DNA from: Sanderia malayensis
Lineage: Eukaryota > Cnidaria > Scyphozoa > Semaeostomeae > Pelagiidae
DNA length: 64,000 nt
Direction of reading: 5' to 3'
Assembly (NCBI GenBank): GCA_013076295.1
Contig: RQOL01000718.1
Span: 4,748,081-4,812,080 of the forward strand
Below the pieces are notes generated by a model. That model had not been told where the DNA came from and did not search any database. It worked only from the letters and a program-made list of their open reading frames with translations. Positions 10,321-19,758 of the stretch are shown here, in pieces. Numbering within the stretch: the stretch's first letter is position 1; every line of letters begins with the position of its first letter. The translations under genes were made by a program, and so were the position numbers.

Positions 10321-10890
10321 TTTTCATTGTTTGGTAGATCTGGTAAATCTGATTTCCAAATTAAGCCAGTCTGATACCAGCCTTCTTCGCTGCGCTCAAG
10401 TTGATCTCTAAATTCTTGGTGTACTGGCTCACTTTCCTCTTTACTCTCTAAGCCAAGAACATCTAAGGAGACTAGCTTCTCATAATCAGCAGTTGATGAC
10501 TTTGCAAAAAACATATTGCTGAGTTCGCTTCATGGCCAGGTGACATTATGACCCATCCAAATGAGGTAAGCTCAGCTATTGGGTCACCGGGTTTTCCAAT
10601 TCTTGGTTTTGTTGGGGCTTTGATTTTGGAGTAATCACTCGCCCCTATGATCATATGTACTGGCAATTCATCTTTGTCACTGCTGTCATTCATCTGTACT
10701 CCATGAAGATGACTATATTTATTGATTTTTTCTTGATATTTGGGGTTAGATATTGTTAGCAATTCTCCTCTGTCCACCTTTCCAACCTCTGTCTCAAGAC
10801 TGAAATGATCACTCTGTAGCTCAACTTTAAATATCTCAACTTTCTTGGTTGTGTTTCCAACCATTGTGTCAATATTTCTGTGTTATACTC
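10320..10890 (-). pseudogene. BEL/Pao DUF1758-like linker and start of the RT region
   Basis: Contains KDELPVHMIIGASDYSKI and PIAELTSFGWVIMSPG, typical of the stretch between protease and RT in BEL/Pao Pol proteins, followed by YQTGLIWKSDLPDLPNN, the usual lead-in to RT. The RT palm motifs never appear: the frame passes within a few residues into pre-integrase sequence. This marks an internal deletion removing RT and RNase H. Confidence 0.75.
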
Positions 10891-11280
10891 TGGTTGGTTT
10901 TTTCTGTAGTAAATCTGCTAGCTTCGATGAGATATAAGAACTGCCAGAGCCAGTGTCTAGTAATGCTCGGCATGTAAATCCATTGACTTTGACTAGGACA
11001 ACAGGATAGGTGACTCCCTGCTCTCCAGTTGACAATAAAAGCTCTCTTTGTTCTTGAACTGGGGCCTTATCACATACAGGTGCTTCGCTTTGCAAGTTTT
11101 GCAGCTCCCTTTGCTTGCACAATCTGAGGCTCTGTGCCCACTCCTTGCACAGTTGAAACAGAGACGTTTTGTACGGAGTATATCTCTTCTTTCATTCACT
11201 TTCTTCACCTTGTTGCATTCAACAGATTTATGATTTGTCCCCTCACAATAAACACAAGATGCTGTGCGAATACCAGTTGT
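10890..11280 (-). pseudogene. BEL/Pao zinc knuckles and aspartic protease
   Basis: Minus-strand frames show a CCHC-type knuckle (CFNCARSGHRASDC), a second Cys cluster (CKTCKAKH) and the protease active-site motif LLDTGSGSSYIS near 10930. The protease would cut the Gag-Pol precursor. Several frame changes are present. Confidence 0.8.
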
Positions 11281-11289
11281 ATTGGTAGC

Positions 11290-12293
11290 AAATACCTTAT
11301 CTCTTACTCAATCCGGCATTGGGTTCCTTTCTGTCCATTTATTCACAGCTTCAACAAGGTTTGGAAATCCCCAAGCTTGCCAATCATTGTCCAATCTCAC
11401 TAGATCTGCACGAATTCCTTCCAACTTGTCTAAAGTTTCCCTTCCGTATCCAGATATTTCTCTTAATTTGCCCATGGACTCTAGAGCTTGGGCGCTAGGG
11501 AAAAGCTTTTGATAAAACTCGTGGATCTTTGCTGGATGAGTTCCCCTTGTGTGAGGTAAATTTAAGATAATTTGAGCATGTGCATTTATAACCTCACTTT
11601 CTTTCCCATATTTTGCTTGCAAGATTTTCTTAGCTCGCTCATATCCCTCTGCATCATGATTTAGATTTTCTATCAAGGGTCTTACTTTAGGCTCAATGAA
11701 TTCTTTTAGGTAGTTGAATTTGGTTACCTGATCAATATTTTGCTAGTCAACCTCTGTTTTGAATTGATTCCAGAATCGGAACCAATCAATATGTGTTCCC
11801 TTGAATTTTGTTATCTCTAGTTTGGGCAACTTTACTGTGACTAGTCTGCTCACTACTTCCATTTTTGGTTGTCCTCTGGTTGCAATTAGTTGCTTTTCCA
11901 TCTCAAATCTCTGTTAGAGTTTCATTTTTTCCAAGGATATTTCTTTCTCGTATTCTTGTTCTTTTTCTTGTTGTTTATTTTTCTTATTGTTTTCTTCAAA
12001 TCATGCGATGGCTGTTTGTAATCTCTCTAGCAATGGTTTGAATTGCTTTTGTTTCTCGCTGATTTCGGCCAATTTCTCACTTCCTGTGGTTCTTCCTCGG
12101 CTTGTATTTTCAGTTCTTGAATATTTAATTTTAGTTCTTCAATCTCCTCAAGTTTTGATTCGTATGCTTTAATCTGTCTTGTAATCGATTTTCTTTCATT
12201 CTTCTCGATGATTTCTTCAGTTTCTTCTCCCAAAAACTCTAAAAAACGGAGCTTTCCGTCGATGTTTTTAACTGCATTTGTTAACTCTGCCAT
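11290..12293 (-). pseudogene. BEL/Pao Gag (DUF1759-like)
   Basis: Begins MAELTNAVKNIDGKLRF at 12293, followed by a Glu/Lys-rich coiled-coil-like stretch (AYESKLEEIEELKLNIQELK). A downstream frame (11676-11308) carries NAHAQIILNLPH and ALESMGKLREISGYGRETLD, typical of the DUF1759 capsid region. Stops and frameshifts separate the blocks. Confidence 0.75.
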
Positions 12294-12393
12294 GCTTGGC
12301 GAAACGAGACGACGACGGCCTAAGCCGATTCAAATTCACTCACTTAAATATTTGAAAATCTTACGAATAATTCTCTCATCTGGGGTGCCACTT

Positions 12394-12611
12394 TGCCGAG
12401 ATCTTCGCTTTGAAATGACAACAATAAACTCAATAAACTCACGGATGTACAATTTTTAGCTTATAATTGTAACATAACGAATAGGACAGCTTTGATTAAC
12501 AACACTCTCTCAAGATCATAAAAAAAACTGAATCACAGCTGGCTTAGTCCCAAAAAAGATCAAATTAAAAGGTTAATCAGCAAGTTCGGGGGGTCACTTC
12601 AGTTCTTCACA
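12394..12611 (-). repeat. BEL 5' LTR
   Basis: 218 bp. The minus-strand sequence just inside it (TGGCACCCCAG) may be the primer-binding site. Confidence 0.9.
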
Positions 12612-12615
12612 GGTG

Positions 12616-13173
12616 TAGCTTTTAATTATTTTATGTAAGTCTTATTTTGCATTTTAAAAGAATTTCATCTGCCTGTCAAAAATGTAAAAGGCCCATTTAC
12701 CTATTAAATTGAAAGTAGTAGGATGTGCCATCGCAGTGCTAAGTTTACGAATTATGTTTCATTGTTTCCTATTCGCAGAGGCCTAGCTAAAAACCTAGGA
12801 ATGATAGATATCAATGATTGATTTGTTAATTGGTAATAGGCCTATCTACTCAACTCAAAATCCAAAATCACACCTTTTTCCAAATGAGAGATGTAAATGT
12901 AGTCACATTTGATCAGCTTTCATTCTGTTTTAATCATGGAAGTAATTGATATAAGCCATAAATGACATCTATAGTAATTGCTTTTCGATCTCTATCGGCA
13001 TTGTGCCACAGAATGTCCACTTTCTTGCATGTTCCTCCAGTCCGCCGCTTCCTCTCGTTGTCCATCTTGTTTTGATCTCATTCGGATGTAGTGGAGCGAG
13101 GCAATAAACTTCCAGGGAAAGGGGGACCAAAAATGCGAGGGAGATTTTAGGCCTCACCCACTCTTTTGCCACA
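12616..13173. other. Upstream region of the PB1 gene
   Basis: AT-rich sequence between the BEL duplication and the ATG at 13174. Likely 5' non-coding sequence of the outer transposon. No motif was identified. Confidence 0.4.
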
Positions 13174-14328
13174 ATGGATGTGATGCGAATCAAAATTCTT
13201 TTTGGAGATGTTACGAGTAAATTGCTTGTTCGAAAAGGTTTAATTATTTCTGATATTAGCAAGGTGTACGGAAATAGGGCATTTTGTTTCTTGTATATGG
13301 ATGAGGATGGCGATAGAATCACGGCTGCATCTGAGCAGGAAATGGAAGATGCTATTTTCATTGAAAAAATTACAAAGTTTGAATGGAAAATTGACTCCTC
13401 TCAAAGTGAAAACAGCTTATTATTATGTCAGTCCCCATGTGCATCCTCTTTCTCACCCAGTAAAAGAAAGAGAGTGGATGCTGACGATTTTTCAGAAAAA
13501 AAGGTGAAGTTATTTGTGATGAAGCAGAGGAAACTGCTGCTGTATCTGACTGTTCATCAAGCACTGTGGTTGTTGAAGGCCAATCTTCATTGAACTTGCC
13601 AACAATCCCACCAGCAATCACCAAACTTAAGGGGTCTCTGTCACTTTTTCACAAAGAAAAATATGGAAGTTCATTTGAAATGAAGTATGAAAATAAGGAT
13701 GGGAAGCCTTTTCTTTAGTGCAATTTATGTGATGCGAGCCTTGACATTTCGTTGAATTGGAGGAATGTTAAGAGCCATTTTTGCAATGTTAATCACCAGA
13801 TGAATTTCTACTCAGTATATGGAAGAGAGAGTTCAGAGGTTGTAATGTTAAGCTTGATGAATTACAAGCTATAAGGTTCATTGAAAGTGAAGCACCAAAA
13901 GAGCTGAAGATTGAAATCCCAGAGGGAAAGATGGTAATAGCATGTCTTGTTTGCAAATCAAAAGTAATTCCCCTGGCTGGTAGACCATCTTTCAAATTAA
14001 GAGTGAGAGAATATTTGAAAACTACAAAGCACAGAGAGGCTAAAGATGGTGGCCAATGTAAAACTAGACAAATGAGTATTTTGTATTTCACAACAGACAG
14101 CCAGAGCAAGTCAACAGGAAATGGTGATATTCAAGGAAAAGAGACACAACCCCTTGAAATTTCCAATGGAGTTTACAAGGAGGTTATGCTCTTAAATATC
14201 AATGATTAGAGAAACAATTCAGACCAGATTTTAACAAAACACGTTGGACAATACATTATGAGCACAGTAGCAAAGAGGAGTTGATGAACTCAATTAAAGA
14301 AATTAAACACCGCGAAGAAGATTTAAAG
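13174..14328 (+). pseudogene. PB1-domain/zinc-finger protein of the outer transposon, part 1
   Basis: The N-terminal 75 or so residues look like a PB1 protein-interaction domain: a basic first strand (RIKILFGDVTSKLLVRKG) and an acidic OPCA-like loop (YMDEDGDRITAASEQEMED). Two Cys2-His2-type fingers follow in shifted frames (CNLCDASLDISLNWRNVKSH near 13722, and CLVCKSKVIPLAG...TKHREA near 13950-14040), then a segment ending KEIKHREEDLK at the MITE insertion. A frameshift near 13495, stops at about 13720 and 13850, and another near 14195 show decay. It is probably the first part of a candidate transposase continuing at 15593, 25561 and 28714. Family unnamed to me. Confidence 0.6.
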
Positions 14329-15592
14329 TGCCCCTACAGCTTTTTTTATTTGTGAATTCAATAAAACTTGGTACGCTGACTTCAGATCAGAAAATAATCT
14401 TTAAATCAGACGTGTAGTTCACGAGTTATAACGTGTGAAAGTGTCAATGTTTTGTCATTTTCGCCATTTTCCTTGTCTCACTTTTAGGACTGGGTCAATC
14501 CCACTATGACATCATAGTGGGAGCCCCGTTTCTTTCCGTACTGAAGCAACAAATCTGACATCTCATACTGTGGACTCAATATTTTTTTTTTTGACTTTGA
14601 TGATTAGAAACAGGTCGGCGCATCATGGCATTGAAATTTGAAAGGCTTGTGATGAGTTTGCAGCTGTGGGGAGGAATTACAAAACTCCCATGTAGTGGCT
14701 GCTCGTTGTGCTCAGTGGCGGCAGGCGTAGGCCGTGCAATGTGAAAACAGTACGGGATTTCAATAGGGTCAAAAACATGATCACAGATATTTGACAAGAC
14801 CGGAAAATTGTTAGATTTATAGGAGAAACTGACTGAGAAAATATGCCATATCGATGTGTTTAAATACACTGGATAAATCAAGATTTGTAGAGCTTCACAG
14901 GATTCAGCTTTATCAGGACGGATCACACTGAAGCTGTAATGAGAAGGAAATGGATAGATTTCATCAATTCGCAATGACGGACGAAACTCTAAACTTCGCA
15001 GTTAGAAAATGCCAACATGCAACCATCAATTTCGGTGCAGTAACGAAATTCATGTATAGTAATAAGGAATCGTGTTGCACATTTTCTACACTTGCTGTAT
15101 CTAATGCAAATCGAATTGTTTCAAGTTTCTTCAACCACAAAAGTTGACCGACACAGATGGATATGGCCATGGCCTAAATCATATTACGTATAGAATTTTG
15201 ATACACTTTTACTTCATCAGATACACAACAGAAACATGATAGTTCAGATCTAGTTAATTGCCCAGAAAGTTCTCTTTCAACATTTGTTTTCTCGCTCAAT
15301 TCTAATCACCAAAATTGCACAAATACCCACGAATACACATAACGAGACAAGACAAAGCACAAACAACATTATCTATTATACTGAATGTAGGCTTATGCCA
15401 GCCGCCACTGACTGCAGGGTTCCCACTATGATGTCATAGTGGGATCGACCCAGTACTAAAAGTGAGACACGAAAGTGTGAACGCAATCTCTCATAACTCA
15501 ACAACTACTCTTCAAATCAAAAAGCATAAACGGTATCAGAATCAGCGCAATCGATTCTATACTTTCAGCTGATAAAAAAAGCCGTAGGGGCA
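14329..15592. mobile_element. MITE-like element with TIRs of about 180 bp
   Basis: The left arm (TGCCCCTACAG... to about 14525) and inverted right arm (15420-15592) match well at the outer ends (TGCCCCTAC) and again around the palindromic TCCCACTATGAC(A/G)TCATAGTGGGA. It sits inside the PB1 gene: coding continues directly across it. Flanks ATTTAAAG and TTTTAAAA suggest an 8-bp duplication of about ATTTAAAA with one change in each copy, which would fit a hAT-type MITE. No coding sequence was recognised. Confidence 0.75.
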
Positions 15593-16170
15593 TTTTAAAA
15601 AAGGAGAACTTCTTTCTCAAATGTGATTCGCAAAGATTGAAAGTGAAATCAACAGCTTGGAAAGCTGAACTTAAAGATCTCAGCTCTAAAGGCAGTTTTA
15701 CAGCTATTGCCACAAAGCTAGAGAGAAAAATAAAAAATGGTTTCTTGACCGGTAAAGATGGCATCATGAGTGTTCTAAAAACAATCTGTAGCAATGCTCC
15801 AAAGAAGAAAAAAGGCCACCGGTACAAAGGTGTTGAAGGAAACATATTTTCCGAAATGATGGAAGTTACCTTGATTCTCGGTGGACCAAGAGTGTGTGCA
15901 TTTGTTGCAGACAATTTAGAAGGGCCTCATATTGATCAAATTAAAATATGGCACACAAAACTGTCATTTCATTATGAATTTAACAAATACCGGGAGAATG
16001 TGAAATATATTTCCGAACTATATCGTACATTGAAAGAAAGAATTGGAATGAAAGAAAGGATACCATATACAAAAATTGAGGATGAAACCGCCATTGAGCC
16101 TCGCCCCAAATATGATCAAAGATGCAATATTGTTTGGGGCTACTGTGGATGGAAAGAGAATCATGTCTGT
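15593..16170 (+). pseudogene. PB1 gene of the outer transposon, part 2
   Basis: One open frame: ENFFLKCDSQRLKVKSTAW, NGFLTGKDGIMSVLKTIC, GPRVCAFVADNLEGPHI, up to NIVWGYCGWKENHVC at the Gypsy insertion. Both ends coincide with transposon junctions and the frame continues on the far side of each, so it is one exon broken by insertions. This section is free of stops, unlike part 1. Probably part of the catalytic or core region of a transposase, by analogy only. Confidence 0.6.
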
Positions 16171-16320
16171 TGCAGTAATGTGATGACAGGGATACTATGA
16201 AATATATTAAATCCAGACAGTTGGAATGCAGACATGAAATTTGGCGGTCGAATTACACGCCCTCCACAAATGAAATACTAATTCTATCAGGCAATTTCTG
16301 CTAAAGTTTACATATTTATA
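16171..16320 (+). repeat. Gypsy 5' LTR
   Basis: 150 bp, starts TGCAGTAATG and ends ACATATTTATA. Followed immediately by TTGGCGACGAGG (16321-16332), a primer-binding-like motif shared with the element at 1674-1685. Confidence 0.93.
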
Positions 16321-16360
16321 TTGGCGACGAGGTAAATCAAGCATACATTCATACATTTCC

Positions 16361-17300
16361 ATGGCTGAGTCGTGGTTGGTTAGGCCTATGCCCGAATTCG
16401 AGCCAGGCGCCGAGATTGGTGCAAGTCTTGCGGCAAGATGGACGACTTGGTTGTCTGATTTCAAGATTTTCCTCACTGCCAATGGATTTACAAACAACAC
16501 ATCCTGTCGTGCTCTCTTACTTTATCAAGCAGGCCCCCGTGTTCCTGAAATTTTTCAGCAAACACCAAACACTGGTGATGCAGATGATTATTAAATCGCC
16601 AAGGCCAGACTCACTGCACATTTTGAGCCACAGAAAAATACAAGATATGAAGTCTTTAAATTTCGTGAAGCCAAACAAGATGCAGGTGAGACGCTAAACC
16701 AATTCCATACGCAGCTGAGGACTCTATCTAGAGCCTGTGATTTTTCAAATATTGACTCTGAAATTGAACAACAGATTATTGTAAGGGGGAAATCCTCAAA
16801 AATTCGCAAAATAGCTCTTCATGACCCTCGATATGATTTAAAACAAATGCTGTTGGATGCTAGACGCGAGGAAATTAGTTCTTATCAAGCCAGAGACATA
16901 GAATCATCCGAACCTTCAACTGCAACTGCAAATCAAGTAAACAAATTGAATGCAAAACCCAAGAAATGCTTTTCTTGGGTTTTGCATTCAAATGTGGTTA
17001 TCTATGGTATGATGGAATGCAGTTACTGCATTCAATCCGCCATCAAGATCCATCATTCCATCTTTTGCGGTTAAAGGTGGTTATGTGGTTATATTAGATA
17101 TAAATGTGGATATGTGGTTCTCCTTTATGTGGTGATTACCCACATAAAGGAGAATCCCCAGCTAAGGGTGAACAGTGCAAAAATTGTGGTAAAAAGAATC
17201 ACTTTGCGGGTGTTTGCAGAAGCAAAAAAGGCAGCTCAGCCCCTCGAGAAAGCCATAAACCCCAGCACCGTCAAAGAAAAACAGTACAACCTTTAAATCA
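16361..17300 (+). pseudogene. Gypsy Gag with zinc knuckle
   Basis: Begins MAESWLVRPMPEFEPG. The capsid-like region continues past an in-frame TAA (16592-16594) in the same frame (FKFREAKQDAGETLNQFHTQ). The nucleocapsid knuckle QCKNCGKKNHFAGVC lies near 17177. Between the first cysteines (KKCFS, near 16965) and the knuckle, about 150 bp of palindrome-rich sequence has no Gag counterpart. Nonsense and insertion make it non-functional. Confidence 0.8.
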
Positions 17301-17319
17301 TGTTAGTTCTTCATATAGT

Positions 17320-17520
17320 TCAGAGGGTGAATATTTATATGCCACAACAGCAAAACGCAACAACACTCCTCATGTAAAAGTCACTGTTGCTGGTCATACT
17401 TTCAACACCATAGTGGATAGTGGTGCTACTATAAATGTGATTGATAAAAACACTTATTCACAGTTACAAAACATCAAGCTCCTCCGCACTAAGACCAAAG
17501 CCTATCCTTATCATTAAAAA
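17320..17520 (+). pseudogene. Gypsy aspartic protease
   Basis: The active-site motif TIVDSGATINVI near 17410 fits retropepsins, which act as dimers to process the polyprotein. A TAA at 17516-17518 interrupts the frame soon after. Confidence 0.8.
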
Positions 17521-17778
17521 CAGCCTGTGAAATATCTTGGCAAATTTGAAACTGAAATTAAGACAAAAAAGATAATTACTGTTGGTACTATTTATGTAGC
17601 AGAAGCTACAAACAGTGGTTGTTTACTGTCCTTCAAAACAGCACAAGATTTGGGCCTTATCAAGTTAGAACTCAATATGCTTGCAAAAAATGAGAAAAAC
17701 ACGGCAGAAAATTATGATTGAAAATTGCAAAAAATTCTTCTATAAAATGATGCTGTTTTTGAAGGTCTTGGAAAGTTA

Positions 17779-18588
17779 ATGGGACACCAAGTTAAACTAA
17801 ATGTTGACGAAAATGTACCTCCTGTTTCTCAACCGCAGAGACGAATCCCTTTCCATATTCGTAAGAAAGTGGAGAAAGCTCTTAAGGACCTGGAGAGTCA
17901 AGGCATAATTGAGAGAGTGCCTGATTCTCAACCAACTCCTTGGGTATATGCAATTGCTGCAGTGCCTAAAAAAGATGGTAATGTCAGGATTTGCGTGGAT
18001 ATGAGAGTGGCGAATAAAGCTATCAAGCGCGTTCGCCATTTGATTCCTACTGTGGAAGATGTAAGCTTGGAGCTCAATGGAGCCAAATTCTTCTCAAAGT
18101 TGGACTTATCGCAAGCTTACCATCAACTTGAGTTACATCCAGATAGCCGGTACATAACTACCTTCAGCACCCACATTGGACTATACCGTTACACTCGGTA
18201 TAAATTTTGGTACTAATGCAAGTGCCAAAATTTTTCAAAACACTTTGCAACAACATCTTCAGGGTTTAGATGGTGTGAAAAATATCGCTGATGATATTAT
18301 AGTGTATGCGTCCACCTGGGAACAGCATGATAATGCTTTACGCCAATGCCTTAAACGTCTTTCGGAAAAAGGACTAAAGCTTAACAAATCAAAATGTAGC
18401 TTTCTTGACAATAAATTGTTATGGACAAATCTTTTCAGAATCTGGTACACAGCCAGACCTGCATAACGTGCAAGATGTTTTGAATGCGCCAGTTCCAAAA
18501 TGCGTATCAGAACTTCGTAGTTTCCTCGACATGGTAAACTACAGTGCTAAATATATTGCTGATTTTGCAACTGTCGCTGCTCCATTAA
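17779..18588 (+). pseudogene. Gypsy reverse transcriptase
   Basis: RT blocks in order: IPFHIRKKVEKALKDLESQG, PWVYAIAAVPKKDGNVRICV, FFSKLDLSQAYHQLELH, then after a frameshift near 18200 FGTNASAKIFQN, the catalytic box IADDIIVYAS and LNKSKCSFL. A second frame change near 18420 precedes the thumb/connection (ELRSFLDMVNYSAKYI). The coding sequence stops at TTAA 18585-18588, where the Kolobok-like transposon enters. Confidence 0.92.
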
Positions 18589-18867
18589 AGAGCACATGAA
18601 CTGTAATGGAATTTTAAGCTGCTCTAGGCTTTCTTGTGTGCTGAACACGAATCTGCTATCGAAAAAATCGAGAAAAAAATCACTACTGCACTTTTCTCTT
18701 TCAAAGTTTTCAAATTTCCCTCTAAAATGAAGCCGGAGTCTGGGCCGAGGAAAATTACTTTGTGACGTCAGATTGTTTGTTCGTGGTTTATTTCACTCCA
18801 TTGACTTCCACTTATTGTGTTTGTTTACCGTCATTGATTTCTTTTATTCTATTGATTTCAACGTTTC

Positions 18868-19660
18868 GTGATGTCATCGGATTCTGATAATACAGCATCA
18901 AGCCTTTCTGAAGTTATTGATAGCACGGATGAAAGCTCGGGGACAGAGAATACGGCAGTTCGTTGCATTTTTGAACCGTATATGGACGAGCCACTGGCAC
19001 GAGTTGTTCAGCCCAATTTAGGCCATGACGTTAATGGAAGTCAAGAACTCAGTCTCGAAGATGCTGATGAAGATGGCCTTACACCGCCGATGTTAGAGGC
19101 GAGGTTTTGAAGGTAGACCCTGTCACATCGTGGTGTACGTGTACCAAATGTAAAGACGATTCCTTAGTTGGTTCACGGGAATTTCGCTGTTGTAGGGAGG
19201 TTGCCGAGGCACACGGCAAAGTTGTTTTCGATGGCCTTGACCACGAGTGCGTAACCTTGCATCCAGGTTTTGCTGCCATGACCGACAGAATTGTTCTCAA
19301 ACAGGTGGGCCCCCTCCTGAAGGATAGACAGGGTAGAAGATATAGAAGGCGTGCAGGCCAAACCGAAAATGAGTAAGCATGACAACAGTTTTAGATTGTA
19401 TGTATATATATATCCATATGCAGAGGTGAACCGAGATGGATATCTTGATAGTCAGCATTTTAGATGTAACTACAGATGGTCAAAATTTCTCTAACAGGTT
19501 CATCAGAGCAGTTGCATACAGATGGTTGGCTAGATGGTTCTTTGACTTTATCGGCTGGGGAAATACAAGGGCATTACCAGCATGTGTGTATAATTGCATC
19601 CGAACAATGTATAAGTCTGGTCAAAGCTCAGGCTATGCAACAACAAACGAAAGAGATTAA
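18868..19660 (+). pseudogene. P2X7 cytoplasmic (ballast)-domain-like protein, two exons
   Basis: The acidic, Ser-rich N-terminus (MMSSDSDNTASSLSEV) contains FEPYMDEPLARV, then a Cys cluster WCTCTKCKDDSLVGSREF followed by CC, CVTLHPGF and VLKQVGPLL. A GT donor at 19373 and AG acceptor at 19497 join in phase to exon 2: FIRAVAYRWLARWFF, ALPACVYNCIRTMY, stop at 19658-19660. The order of Cys motifs and the closing LPACVxxxIR pattern match the intracellular C-terminal domain of vertebrate P2X7, which binds zinc and is also found alone in invertebrate proteins. A one-base frame change near 19090 suggests decay. Its role in the transposon is unknown. Confidence 0.62.
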
Positions 19661-19758
19661 CTGTACTTTGGAAAACTACTACGACAAAATAGCCTTTTGA
19701 CCATAATTTCCAATAAAAAAAGTATAATAATGAGGTTCCAAGTTGCCATTTTAGCCAC

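Larger units (their letters stand above)
8437..12611 (-). mobile_element. BEL/Pao LTR retrotransposon lacking reverse transcriptase
   Basis: Two 218-bp LTRs (8437-8654 and 12394-12611) bound an internal region coding on the minus strand for Gag, zinc knuckles, protease and integrase. A 4-bp duplication GGTG lies at 8433-8436 and 12612-12615. LTRs begin TG and end CA and are roughly 94% identical by eye. Between the protease-linked DUF1758-like region and the integrase the sequence jumps directly (about 10300), with no RT or RNase H, so the element cannot reverse-transcribe itself. A purine-rich tract (minus-strand AATAGGGGGGAGTG) adjoins the 8654 LTR as expected for second-strand priming. Confidence 0.9.
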
